From assembly GCA_002433075.1 (NCBI GenBank), contig DJHM01000011.1:191135-255134 (forward strand): a stretch of DNA of 64,000 nt, read 5' to 3'. Made by a program: the position numbers and the translations under genes. The notes beneath the pieces are model-generated. The model did not search any database and had not been told where the DNA came from. It saw nothing but the letters and a program-made list of their open reading frames with translations. Source of the stretch: Latescibacteria bacterium UBA6620 (GTDB taxonomy: Bacteria; Latescibacterota; UBA2968). Positions 18,860 to 27,897 of the stretch are shown here, in pieces (position 1 is the first letter of the stretch; each line of letters begins with the position of its first letter).

Positions 18860-18874
18860 GCCACCTTCGGTGGC
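18860..18874. repeat. REP-like hairpin
   Basis: GCCACC-TTC-GGTGGC is a perfect 6-bp hairpin framed by TAGGAG on the left and GATC on the right. The arrangement GTAGGAGC..hairpin..GCGATC resembles REP palindromes of gammaproteobacteria. Only one copy is visible in this window and no RAYT transposase is near. It may alternatively be a simple mRNA hairpin between the Gfo and aldo-keto reductase genes. Confidence 0.4.
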
Positions 18875-18909
18875 GATCAGAAAAACGCGAAAGCCAACGG
18901 GAGCTTCAA

Positions 18910-19944
18910 ATGAAGGCGAATCAAAAGCAGGCGGTCGGCAAGCACGGCCTCGAAGTCACGCAAATGGGTCTGGGCGGTACGGGCTTCGGAAATCTGTATG
19001 AGGCGATGAACGAACAGGAGGGAATCGACACGCTGGGCGCCGCCCGCGACGGGGGAATCGGCTACATCGACACTGCGCCCCTCTACGGATTCGGATTGAG
19101 CGAAACCCGGATCGGGATCGCCCTTTCCGCCCACGGCCGAGAAAACTTCGTGATTTCCACCAAGGTGGGCTACACCCTCGAAGAGCGAACTTCAGACGAG
19201 CCGCACAAGGCGCCCTTCGTGGACGCCCCTCCGCTCGACGCGATTCACGACTATTCGAGAGACGCCGTTCTTCGATCCATCGACCAGAGTCTCGAACGAC
19301 TGCAGACCGACCATATCGACATCATTCTAATCCACGACCCCGACGAGGGCGCGACGCTCTGGTCGCAGGGCGCAGACCCGTTTGCCGTCAGCCATTTTGC
19401 CGACGTGATGGAACATACGTATCCCGTTCTCGACGAACTACGATCGCAAGGCACCATTAAGGCCGTCGGACTCGGAATGAACCAGTGGCAGATGCTCGCA
19501 GAGTTCGCTAAAGCGGGTGACTTTGACTGCTTCCTTCTCGCGGGGAGGTACACGCTGCTGGAAGAGGAGCCGCTCGACAGTTTTCTGCCCCTTTGCACCG
19601 AAAGAGACATTCGCATCATCGTCGGAGGGCCCTACAATTCAGGCATCCTGGCCACTGGCGCCATCGAGGGTACGCACTACAATTATGGAGAAGCCCCGCC
19701 CGAGATCCTGGAGCGGGTACGCGGCATCGAGACCATCTGCAGCCGCCACGGCGTACCGCTCCAGGCTGCCGCGCTTCAGTTTCCTTTCGGCCACCCGGCG
19801 ATTGCAACCATCATTCCGGGGGCCCGCTCGGTCAAGGAGATCAGAACGAACGTGGATTACTTCGAACACGCCATTCCGAACGATTTCTGGTCCGAATTGA
19901 AGGCCGAATCACTCCTGTCCGGAGAGACGCCCGTTCCACGATAA
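18910..19944 (+). CDS. aldo-keto reductase (D-threo-aldose/L-fucose dehydrogenase-like)
   Basis: 344 residues from ATG 18910 after GGGAGC. The catalytic tetrad is visible: D54 and Y59 in GYIDTAPLYGF, K85 in ISTKVGY, H142 in ILIHDPDE. The C-terminal NADP-binding segment ends with TIIPGARSVKEIRTN. The long insert and overall order resemble the D-threo-aldose 1-dehydrogenase branch, which oxidises L-fucose, D-arabinose or L-xylose. Together with the preceding Gfo gene it suggests sugar oxidation. Stop TAA 19942-19944. Confidence 0.88.
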   Translation: MKANQKQAVGKHGLEVTQMGLGGTGFGNLYEAMNEQEGIDTLGAARDGGIGYIDTAPLYGFGLSETRIGIALSAHGRENFVISTKVGYTLEERTSDEPHKAPFVDAPPLDAIHDYSRDAVLRSIDQSLERLQTDHIDIILIHDPDEGATLWSQGADPFAVSHFADVMEHTYPVLDELRSQGTIKAVGLGMNQWQMLAEFAKAGDFDCFLLAGRYTLLEEEPLDSFLPLCTERDIRIIVGGPYNSGILATGAIEGTHYNYGEAPPEILERVRGIETICSRHGVPLQAAALQFPFGHPAIATIIPGARSVKEIRTNVDYFEHAIPNDFWSELKAESLLSGETPVPR

Positions 19945-20007
19945 TCGGGGGTTGGAACCCCAGGCGACCCGGCGATGTCTAATCTTCAGGACATTGACGG
20001 AGGACAA

Positions 20008-21048
20008 ATGATTCTTTACCACGGTACCACGCGAAAAAGAGCGGCCAGGATCAGAGTTGTGGGGTTCATCCTCAAGCGAACGCGCGTCTGGTTCACATCC
20101 AGTCAGGGCTATGCGAACAGACGCGCTCGGACCCAGGCGAAGCGGAACAAGGACCAGCCCGCTACACTGAAGTGCGACCTCAATCTCGGCCAGCTACGGA
20201 CGCACTACGGAAGCCGTGGGGTACACAAGAGCCGGCACGTCGTCGTCATTCGCGGGAAGGTTCCCCCCTCCGTCATCCTGGACCAGTCTGGAGAAAAGCA
20301 CCTCCCCTATGTCTTCACCGCGGACTATCTCGCCGGATGGATCAACCAGATCACCGGCGTGAAATCATACAAGGGCGTAAGCCGTCGGGATCCCGGGATC
20401 CTTCGACTGGACTAGTGGATCCAGAATCGGCTCAAGGAGAACCCGAAAGCGACCTTCACCCCTACCCAGCTGCTGGCCCTCGCCCGCCAATGGATACCCG
20501 ATCACCTCAGCAAGGTCAGGATCGACCCGAAAACGCTCCGGGCCATCCGCATCCCGGTGGCACCAGACGAATCCTTCTGGTCGGACGAAGAACCCGCCGC
20601 AGTCGGTCCGGACGAAGAGAGGATCCTCGACGCCCTGATGTCGGAACGTCCCGCCCAACGGGTGAAGGGCCTCCACCTGCTCGCCCAATCCGATGAACTG
20701 GAGCTGTTCAAGTGGTGTATGATGTTCTTCGAAGACGAGTCGGTAGACGTGAGGGTAGCCGTCCCGGAGACGGCCCGGCAATGCGAGGACGCCGAGTCGG
20801 AGCTGATCGCCCCTCTCCTCGACCATCCGGAAAAGCGAATTCGTGCCGCAGCCGTCGCATTTATGACAGGCCACGCTGAAGATCCCGTCGAGTGGTTCCG
20901 GATGGGACTCACCGATCCCGAACCTCACGGTCGGCTCCAGACCGTTCAACATCTCTTTGAGCTCGCCCTCTACGATCCCAATCCTAAAGTCGCAGAGATG
21001 GCTTCAAAAATGACAGCCGGGAAGGGTTACACCGTCGAAAATTGGTAG
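20008..21048 (+). pseudogene. ART-like domain plus HEAT-repeat protein with in-frame TAG
   Basis: ATG 20008 follows GGAGG with 4-bp spacing. Residues 1-~130 look like an ADP-ribosyltransferase-fold domain: MILYHGTTRKRAARI, then TRVWFTSSQGYANRRARTQA, the H...Y pattern of ART proteins. A TAG at 20413-20415 follows RRDPGILRLD, but the frame stays open as WIQNRLKENPKATFTPTQLL and continues into a C-terminal half with HEAT-like helical repeats ending at TAG 21048. The whole reads as one ~346-codon gene with a single nonsense codon. The ART assignment rests on a short pattern; no catalytic Glu could be placed. Confidence 0.6.
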
Positions 21049-21082
21049 GTTGGCCTGAATACCGCCGGATCTGTCTTCTGTT

Positions 21083-22420
21083 CTACGCGACTTCCTTGCC
21101 CAACATATCGCATCGCTCCCGCATCTTCCGAAGCACTTCCGAGTAAAGGGGCTCGCCGGAAAGATTGACCGATTCACGTCGATCTTTTCGAAGATCGTAG
21201 AGTTCTTCGTGGAGCGGTGACTCTTCAAAGTACCGGATGTATTTCCAAGCCTCCGTGCGCACGCCCTCGCTCTTCGGGATGTCGGCTCTGTCGAAGAGAT
21301 GTTCGCAGAAGAATTCCGACCGCCACTTCATCTTTCGCCCCCCCATCAAGGGCAACAAACTCCTTCCCTGCGCCATCGGATGAGGCAAGAGTCCGCCGAA
21401 TTCAGCGAGGGTTGGAGCGACATCGATGTTGAGTGCCATCTCGTCAATCACGCTTCCTCGGACATCCCTGTTGAAACTCGGATCGAACACGACCAGGGGA
21501 ATGCGCAAAGGTTCTTCGTTCAGCTGCCAGCAGTCGCACAGTCCACGCTCTCCGTAGTACATCCCGTGGTCCGACGCGAACACCACGACGGTGCTCTCCG
21601 ACAGTGAGAGTCGCCCCAGTTCATCCAGCATCCTGCCGACGTTTCGATCGACCCCGCTGATCATTCGATAGAGCCCCCTCACGTTCCGCTGGAGGTCCTC
21701 GGGTGACGAAAATCGCTCATCCCACCGTCTGCGGCTCTCCGACTCCCGAATGAACGCAGGCAACCCTTCGAAGAAAGCCGGATCCGCATTCGCTGGTTCA
21801 GGCACCTTCACATCGGAATAGAGGTGACTCTCCGACGCGGGCCAGATGTATGGCTGTGGATCGCCGTCCTGGGCGTGGGGCGCGTTGAAACTGACCGAAA
21901 GGCAGAAGGGAACGTCGGTCTGGGTGGCGCAGCTTCGCAGGAACTCGATCGCCTTGTCGCCCGTGACGTCCGTCAGATGTCGAATCGACCCATCCTGTTG
22001 AGTGACCAGATACCCCTCGTCCGTCCAATGCTCGTAATTGTCGAACAGATCGAACATCATCTCGATCGCGGCCGGATCTTCCAGCGACGGCTCGATCCCG
22101 TCCGCGCAGACGCCGAACTTTCCGATGAATCCCGTACGATATCCCACGGCCCTCATCATCGCGGGGTAGCTGGCGTCCGTGAATGCGCGGCCAAGCGGTG
22201 GGGTGTGAAATGTGAAGCGATGGCGTCGTTCGTAGCAGCCTGTGAGGAAACTGGCCCGGCTGGCGGCACAGATCGGGGTGGTAGCGAAGGCATTGGAAAA
22301 CCGGACCCCATTCTCGGCCAGTTCGTCGATGCGGGGGGTTTGAACCACAGGGTGACCGGCGCATCCGAGAAGGTCGGCGCGCTGGTTGTCGGTCAGGACG
22401 AAGAGGATGTTTTTTCGCAC
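21083..22420 (-). CDS. FGly-type sulfatase (alkaline-phosphatase superfamily)
   Basis: 445 residues from GTG 22420. The metal-binding DN (D11-N12) sits in FVLTDNQRAD, and the formylglycine motif C51-A-A-S-R55 is in ICAASRASFLTG. SDHGMYYGERGLCDCWQLNE carries the second metal-binding Asp-His. Conversion of C51 by an FGly-generating enzyme is required; none is in this window. No signal peptide is visible. It hydrolyses sulfate esters, perhaps of glycans. It follows the transglutaminase-like gene by 72 bp on the same strand. Confidence 0.9.
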   Translation of the reverse strand: MRKNILFVLTDNQRADLLGCAGHPVVQTPRIDELAENGVRFSNAFATTPICAASRASFLTGCYERRHRFTFHTPPLGRAFTDASYPAMMRAVGYRTGFIGKFGVCADGIEPSLEDPAAIEMMFDLFDNYEHWTDEGYLVTQQDGSIRHLTDVTGDKAIEFLRSCATQTDVPFCLSVSFNAPHAQDGDPQPYIWPASESHLYSDVKVPEPANADPAFFEGLPAFIRESESRRRWDERFSSPEDLQRNVRGLYRMISGVDRNVGRMLDELGRLSLSESTVVVFASDHGMYYGERGLCDCWQLNEEPLRIPLVVFDPSFNRDVRGSVIDEMALNIDVAPTLAEFGGLLPHPMAQGRSLLPLMGGRKMKWRSEFFCEHLFDRADIPKSEGVRTEAWKYIRYFEESPLHEELYDLRKDRRESVNLSGEPLYSEVLRKMRERCDMLGKEVA

Positions 22421-22492
22421 AGAGGCTCTAACAAGGTGCCGGTCCCGCCAGATACAAAGCGTCGGGTTACGCTCTCAGCGTCTCGCGGGCAT

Positions 22493-24796
22493 CTACACAA
22501 TAACTTCCAAGTCGAAACCCTGCATATCGGTCCCTCCTCGACCGTTCTGGACCCGAACCGTGATCGTGTGGAAGCCGGCGTGTTTCGCATCGGGCCGAGC
22601 CGTGAACAGACCAGTGTGTTCGTCGATCTCCGTCCAGAAGGGGCCTTCGTCAATCAGAAATCGAGGCTCATCCCGCTCACGAATGGCCCGCACGTAGTTC
22701 TGCCCTTCCACCCTTTCCGCCTGCAGCTCGCCTTCCGCCTCGATAGCACGAATCTGATATTTGTAGGTCTTTCCGCCGGTTGCCGCTGGTCCCGGTACGG
22801 AGACGATCATCGGACGGGGCGCTTCGACATAGTCTGATGGACCGCTGCGGATTCCGTTCCCGTCGACGGCGACCACGCGATAGAACGCGAAGTTACCTGC
22901 CTCCACGGACGGACCGGCTACCTGGATGTTCGTTGCGCGCGTCGACGTCAGCAGATTCGGTGGGAAGCTTTTCCGCTCGTCGTTCGATACCATCAGGCTC
23001 TGTGGTTCTCGACTGGCTGTGAACCCGCGCTCGTTACTGCCATAGATCTCGTAATGATCCGGGGGGGTGCCCCGTGAGTCGGGTGCCCAGCTCAGCGTCA
23101 GTGTGCGATCGTCCCAGTCCGGCTCCAGATTGAGAGAGAGTGGAACTCCTGGCGCGATCGGCGTAAACGACCAGGTCGGACTCCAGGCACCCCATAGACC
23201 CAGTTCATTGCGCGGTCTCACGCGCCAGTGATAGCTCTGGTGTGGGTTGAGCAAGCCCTCGAACGGGACTTTCCACTCGGCAAGGCCAGCCGACGGTGTC
23301 AGCGACACGATCTTCTCGAACACCGGGGATAGCTTGTATTTCAGGTCGTCACGATCGCTCAGCTCGAACTGATAGTCGACCGCATCCTCGACGTCAGGCC
23401 AGGAAAACGTGAATCGCGTACCGGGAACCATCTGCCCCTCTGGGGGAAAGACCGGCTCCTGCGGGGGGCGCGGTGGAGAAGCCTCCTGCTCTTCCCACGA
23501 GTGCTCGATTTTCATCTGACCCTCAGAATCGGCAGTGTAACGGACCGAATTCTCACCCACTTCGAGCGCGGGCAGAGAGAGGGGCGCCATCTGCAGGTCT
23601 GTCTCGATGTCGAGTCTCGTGATCGTCAGATCTGTCGTCTCAGCGGCATCGACTCGAATGTGGTATGCGTAGACCGCTGGTGCGTCAGGGCGAAGGACGG
23701 CGTCCAGATCCAGCAATGCATCAACAAGCTGCCCGTCGGGAATCTTCAACGGACTCCAGTTCTTTCCATCCAGAGACACACTCACCCGGACATCATCCGA
23801 CACCCCTCGCTGGAGCCCCAGGTCCAGTTTCCCTCCCACGATGACGTAGGGACTACGGATGGTCAGTTCAAGACAGGCGCCTCCCGGCGTCTCTGGAACG
23901 AGCCCGTGACCGTTGCCGACCCAGCCCTCCGCTCGATCCGCCCACCGTGTCAGCGTGGACAGATCGATCTGGTATTGCATCCGACCGTTACACAGCCGCT
24001 TCGGTCGATCCCAGTGGCCGTGGAATTTACCGCGGTCCTCCCACTCCCAGAGCATCGATTCCCCCGGGCGCAACGTGAGATCCATCGTATGGTCGCCGAT
24101 CAGAGGCCGCCCACCCGTCCTCGGGCCCGTGAAAAAGAACAGGGCCGACGTCCCTTCTGCGTGATCGGCGTTCTCCCGCTGGAGAATGCCGTACGCGTGT
24201 CCTCTCTTCACCAGGTCTCGGTCCCTAGCCAGATCGGCTTCGGAAGCCACAGTCCGGTTGTCACGCATCAGGTAGAGCAGGTGTTCGTCGCTGTCGAGCA
24301 GATGGTATCCCCCGTTGTAGAACACCTCCGTTGTACAATGGCCATGTGGGTATCCCCGCCGAACCTTCAGACCTGCCGCCTGCCAGAGATTCGAAACGGT
24401 GTATGCCTCATCCCAGCACAGCGTATAGCCATAAACGTTGAGCATCTTGACCGTGTCCTTGACTTCATCGGTCGCCGAGGTGAAGTGATACCGATGGGTC
24501 CGGGCGAACTCCCAGATGGCCCTCGCCTTCTCCTCATCCGACATCCCCTCCTCGAGGATGCCATCGAGGATACGATCGAGCGATCGCCAATCCCGCTTCC
24601 CGTTCACCACGATCCAGGGGTTGACCACCTCGGTATCCCCCACGTTCTCCATCCGCACGAATCGGTTCGGCTCATAGGCCTGCTCGAAAGGGGATCCGCC
24701 CACCGGATCGCGCGAGTTGACGCCGTCCAGAGAACCACCCATTCGGATGGTGTAGGTGTGGGATTGACGGCCGACGGTTTCGATGTGGGTAGGCAT
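22493..24796 (-). CDS. transglutaminase-like/fibronectin-type multidomain protein
   Basis: 767 residues. Residues ~85-175 form a transglutaminase-like core: Cys in GYTLCWDEAYT, His in GYPHGHCTTEVF, Asp in GGYHLLDSDEHLL, the Cys-His-Asp triad. After a beta-rich middle come fibronectin-III-like segments (FTFSWPDVEDAVDYQFELSD, HYEIYGSNERGFTAS) and a cadherin/He_PIG-like end (GLFTARPDAKHAGFHTITV). No signal peptide is seen at the chosen ATG 24796, which is odd for such domains. Such proteins may bind or process glycans or peptides. It sits upstream of a sulfatase. Confidence 0.75.
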   Translation of the reverse strand: MPTHIETVGRQSHTYTIRMGGSLDGVNSRDPVGGSPFEQAYEPNRFVRMENVGDTEVVNPWIVVNGKRDWRSLDRILDGILEEGMSDEEKARAIWEFARTHRYHFTSATDEVKDTVKMLNVYGYTLCWDEAYTVSNLWQAAGLKVRRGYPHGHCTTEVFYNGGYHLLDSDEHLLYLMRDNRTVASEADLARDRDLVKRGHAYGILQRENADHAEGTSALFFFTGPRTGGRPLIGDHTMDLTLRPGESMLWEWEDRGKFHGHWDRPKRLCNGRMQYQIDLSTLTRWADRAEGWVGNGHGLVPETPGGACLELTIRSPYVIVGGKLDLGLQRGVSDDVRVSVSLDGKNWSPLKIPDGQLVDALLDLDAVLRPDAPAVYAYHIRVDAAETTDLTITRLDIETDLQMAPLSLPALEVGENSVRYTADSEGQMKIEHSWEEQEASPPRPPQEPVFPPEGQMVPGTRFTFSWPDVEDAVDYQFELSDRDDLKYKLSPVFEKIVSLTPSAGLAEWKVPFEGLLNPHQSYHWRVRPRNELGLWGAWSPTWSFTPIAPGVPLSLNLEPDWDDRTLTLSWAPDSRGTPPDHYEIYGSNERGFTASREPQSLMVSNDERKSFPPNLLTSTRATNIQVAGPSVEAGNFAFYRVVAVDGNGIRSGPSDYVEAPRPMIVSVPGPAATGGKTYKYQIRAIEAEGELQAERVEGQNYVRAIRERDEPRFLIDEGPFWTEIDEHTGLFTARPDAKHAGFHTITVRVQNGRGGTDMQGFDLEVIV

Positions 24797-24858
24797 AGAT
24801 TATGATTCGCTCGTAGGCCTTAACGGGCTGCGTCCCCAGACCCCGGGCAAACTTATGA

Positions 24859-25740
24859 TTACAGGTAAGGCTTGAACGAATGGTCAATTCGGATGGGGTC
24901 CGACTCACCCTCGGCGCGATGGCGATACAGCAGCTTGACCCGTTCAGGCATCGCCTCATAGGACGCTCGCGGGATGTAGGCTCGGTTTCGCCCCCCGAAC
25001 TCGAGGCTGAGCCACCACGGAGAATACCTCACCAGGATCGTCACTCGGGGCTCGGGGCTCGGGTTCGACGCGTTCGAATGCCATATGCGACTGTCGATCA
25101 TCACCACGCTGCCCGCCGGACCCGATAGCTGGATCTCACCAGGGATCGACAACTCTATCGGAACGTCATCGTGCAATTCGGGTGGGTTCCGCGGATCCAG
25201 ATGACTGCGGGGATTCCTCAAATCGAGGTGACTGCGCGGCACGATCCAGGTCCCGCCGTTGTCGGACGAGAACGGCGAAAGAATCCACAGGGTGGTGAGC
25301 CCCATCGTGACGTTGGGAAACGGCATCCGGACCGCACCCGCCCGCTCGCCATCCGAAAGATCGTGAGGAAAGTCGGAGTGCCAGGCTCGATAGTGCGGTT
25401 CGTGGACGTTCGGTGGCCGCGACTTGAACTCGGTCTGGGAGATCCGCACGTGAGGCTCGAGCATCGCCTGAGCGATACCCACCACGCGATCGTCGCCGAA
25501 ATACGCGGCCACCGACGGGATGTAGGTAACGACGCTCGGCCCCGGTTCCCCGTTCGGACCCTTCTGATGTCTCAGCAACCCGCCCCAGGCCTCGTAGTCT
25601 TCGATCGCCCGCTGATTGCCCGCCACCACTTCGTCGCGGAGCGCCTCGATGCGATCCTGGGGAACGACATCCTCGACGAGGCACCAGCCCTCCTTCTTCA
25701 GGTGGAGCACACTTTCTTCGATACTGCTCGACTTCCCCAT
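24859..25740 (-). CDS. PhyH-family Fe(II)/2-oxoglutarate dioxygenase
   Basis: 293 residues. ATG 25740 (MGKSSSIEESVLH) is preferred over an in-frame start at 25830 whose extra 30 residues look unlike the family. HxD is in AWHSDFPHDL, the distal His in RIWHSNASNP with Arg in PRVTILV. It has the WCPWW-like tail motif SPWWLSLEFGG, also present in the PhyH at 59389, so the two belong to one subfamily. A diverged tandem duplication (SHLDLRNPR/SHLDPRNPP) follows the PRSHL segment. It ends in TAA with a second in-frame TAA two codons later. Confidence 0.88.
   Translation of the reverse strand: MGKSSSIEESVLHLKKEGWCLVEDVVPQDRIEALRDEVVAGNQRAIEDYEAWGGLLRHQKGPNGEPGPSVVTYIPSVAAYFGDDRVVGIAQAMLEPHVRISQTEFKSRPPNVHEPHYRAWHSDFPHDLSDGERAGAVRMPFPNVTMGLTTLWILSPFSSDNGGTWIVPRSHLDLRNPRSHLDPRNPPELHDDVPIELSIPGEIQLSGPAGSVVMIDSRIWHSNASNPSPEPRVTILVRYSPWWLSLEFGGRNRAYIPRASYEAMPERVKLLYRHRAEGESDPIRIDHSFKPYL
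25190..25243 (-). repeat. diverged 27-bp tandem duplication inside a PhyH gene
   Basis: Two adjacent 27-bp units, about 19 of 27 bases identical, encode RSHLDLRNP and RSHLDPRNP. The duplication is in frame and lies after the conserved substrate-loop motif, so the product gains nine residues without losing its reading frame. Confidence 0.55.
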
Positions 25741-25870
25741 TGAACGTCCTTGGTTGAAGCGAGACGACGAAGGCAACGGATACGGAGCCACGTCGTGCCA
25801 TTTGCCATTTAATCGGGGGGAGTTTCCCATCCCCGTAGAAGCCAGTAATGACGACCACAGACTCCTGATT

Positions 25871-27034
25871 CTACAGAGGCGTCACGTCTTCCCAGCCACC
25901 GCTTTCCCAGGAACGCATCGTCGCCGCCAGTACGTTGGCGTAGGCGTAGGCCTGGGTCAGGCTCGCTGCTCCTTCCTTCCCATCGACAATAGACTTCAGG
26001 AAGTGGTAAGCCTCGATCGTCTTGAGGTCTTCGTAGCCCACGCCGACCCCCGGGCCGGGATTGAAACGACCGTGAAACGGATGCTCTGGACCCGCCAGAA
26101 TCCGGACGAATCCATCGTGGTCACCCTCATCGGACAGGTGAAGCTCCATCTCGTTCATCTGTTCGAAGTTCCACTTCAGCGCCCCTTTGGTGCCATACAC
26201 CTCGAGCGCCATTTCACACTGCGGCCCGAAGATCGTACGACTGACCTCGAGTGTGCCGCGCGCACCGTTCTCGAACTGGACCAGTGCGCCGGCGTAGTCT
26301 TCGTTCGTCACCGCGCCTGTGGGGTCACCAGCCTTCCCCGTCGAAAAGTGAGTGCCTCGACCAGGAACGGGAAGGGGGCGCTCCTTGATGAAGGTTTCCT
26401 CTGTTCCCATCACGCGAACGATCGGCCCCGCCAGGAACTGTGCCATATCCGCGACGTGGGGCATCAGGTCTCCCAGCGCGCCCGTCCCCGACTTCTCCTT
26501 CTCGAATCTCCAGGATAGCTGCGCCAGGGGATCGCTTGCGTACATCACGTAGAAACGGCCGTTGTAGTTTGTGATCTCCCCCAGTTTTCCGTCGACGATC
26601 AGTTGGTGGGCATACTGCACGAGCGGCGCCCAGCGGTAATTCACGCCTACGAAACTCAGCAGTCCCGCTGCTCGGGCAGCGTGATAAACCTCGGCAGTCT
26701 CTTCCGGCGTGCGCCCGACAGGCTTCTCACAGAAGAGGTGCTTCCCGGCCTCGATCGCGGCAAGGGCCATTTCCCGGTGGAGAAAGTTCGGTGAGGCCAC
26801 GTTCACGGCCTGAACATCGGGATGGTCGATCACGGCGCGCCAGTCGGTTGTCGACGCCTCGAATCCGAGCCTGGCCTGGGCTTCACGTGCCCGCGCCTCG
26901 ACATCGTCCGCGCAGATGACCAAACGCGCGGAAACACCTCTGTTGTGAAACCGATCGCCGACGGCACGATAGGATCGGCCGTGCACCGTGCCCATCCAGC
27001 CCATTCCGATGACGCCGACACCTATTGTCGTCAT
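25871..27034 (-). CDS. Gfo/Idh/MocA oxidoreductase
   Basis: 387 residues from ATG 27034. NAD-binding GVGVIGMGWMGTVHGRSY and the canonical catalytic EKP in HLFCEKPVGRTPEE are present. The C-terminal domain includes GDLMPHVADMAQFL, with the conserved GxxxDxxxH-type His, and LEVYGTKGALKWNFEQ. It resembles inositol/glucose-type dehydrogenases. It is 83 bp downstream of the solute-binding protein gene and upstream of a PhyH gene on the same strand, suggesting a common transcript. Confidence 0.9.
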   Translation of the reverse strand: MTTIGVGVIGMGWMGTVHGRSYRAVGDRFHNRGVSARLVICADDVEARAREAQARLGFEASTTDWRAVIDHPDVQAVNVASPNFLHREMALAAIEAGKHLFCEKPVGRTPEETAEVYHAARAAGLLSFVGVNYRWAPLVQYAHQLIVDGKLGEITNYNGRFYVMYASDPLAQLSWRFEKEKSGTGALGDLMPHVADMAQFLAGPIVRVMGTEETFIKERPLPVPGRGTHFSTGKAGDPTGAVTNEDYAGALVQFENGARGTLEVSRTIFGPQCEMALEVYGTKGALKWNFEQMNEMELHLSDEGDHDGFVRILAGPEHPFHGRFNPGPGVGVGYEDLKTIEAYHFLKSIVDGKEGAASLTQAYAYANVLAATMRSWESGGWEDVTPL

Positions 27035-27117
27035 GAATCACCCTCTATTGAATCACAATCGCCATCAGACGTGTGCACCCTCCGGACCTCTCCTTTTTCG
27101 ACCATCCGGCATCAGAA

Positions 27118-27897
27118 TCAACTTGCCTTGAGGCTGTCAACCACGCCCGTTTTCACCAGATGTCTCTTGCCCCGATCAAAGGCATCGAGCAACATCCTCC
27201 CTCTTCCGTTACTCTTGAGAGCAACCGGATACTCGAGCGAGGCATCGAAAGCAGGAAGCTTCCTGTACCTCTCCTGCCAGCCCTCCTGCCCGAGGACATA
27301 GTCCCAAGGGCCCTCGTACCCGACCACACCGTCCAACCGTTTCTGCGACAGCATCACAAAAGCATCGACGATCGAACCCACCTCGTGCTTGCGAATCGAC
27401 TCGGCCGCTTTCCATTGGTCACCGCAGTTGAATCCTCGCTTCACCCCGATCCTGTACCTAGCAACGGGCGCCAATCCATCCCATTCTACGCTGTTATCTG
27501 CACGGACATAGACAACAAAATTGGCCTGGTTTGTCGGCTCTTCCGGGTAATCGAAAGCCCACTCTCTTTCCTGGTTCTTGCCTTCCGGGAACAGGATATC
27601 CGCCTTCCCCTGATTCAGGTAGCTCATCGCCCGGGCCCAGGGGACGACGAACAGTTGAATCGTAAACCCTTCCTGATGATAGCTCTCTCTCAGCACGTCC
27701 CAGCAGTTCCCGCCGAATCCCACGGCGTCGTCGCCAGATGGGATATTCTGATCTCGCTCGATGTTTTCCGACGCGCCGCAGAAAGGTGCATAGTCCTGCA
27801 GCCTAGCAACTCTCACGACCCTTTCCTCGGCCCCAGCCGGGATGCCGAGGAAAAGGACCAGGAGTCCAACGACCATAGACCCTGTCCACGCTTTCAT
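27118..27897 (-). CDS. periplasmic solute-binding protein (SBP family 3-like)
   Basis: 259 residues with a clear signal peptide (MKAWTGSMVVGLLVLFLG, cleavage near AGAEE). The segment RVARLQDYAPFCGASE, later WARAMSYLNQGKADILFPEG and RIGVKRGFNCG, follows the layout of family-3 (amino-acid type) binding proteins. No permease or ATPase gene is adjacent, so its transporter is encoded elsewhere or it works alone. ATG 27897 directly abuts the TAA stop of the sulfatase gene (TAAATG), indicating tight coupling. Confidence 0.78.
   Translation of the reverse strand: MKAWTGSMVVGLLVLFLGIPAGAEERVVRVARLQDYAPFCGASENIERDQNIPSGDDAVGFGGNCWDVLRESYHQEGFTIQLFVVPWARAMSYLNQGKADILFPEGKNQEREWAFDYPEEPTNQANFVVYVRADNSVEWDGLAPVARYRIGVKRGFNCGDQWKAAESIRKHEVGSIVDAFVMLSQKRLDGVVGYEGPWDYVLGQEGWQERYRKLPAFDASLEYPVALKSNGRGRMLLDAFDRGKRHLVKTGVVDSLKAS

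Noticed and set aside
18910..21048. Aldo-keto reductase and ART-HEAT gene as one readthrough fusion, since they share a frame
   Set aside because: The intervening codons are not protein-like, and the ART gene has its own GGAGG and ATG at 20008; a shared frame occurs one time in three by chance.
23501..24805. 434-residue plus-strand frame opposite the transglutaminase-like gene
   Set aside because: Antisense shadow; the minus-strand product has a complete Cys-His-Asp triad and Fn3 segments, and the plus-strand one has nothing recognisable.
27118..27897. A full ABC transporter operon around the solute-binding protein
   Set aside because: Neighbours are a sulfatase and a Gfo gene; no permease or ATPase gene occurs on either side.
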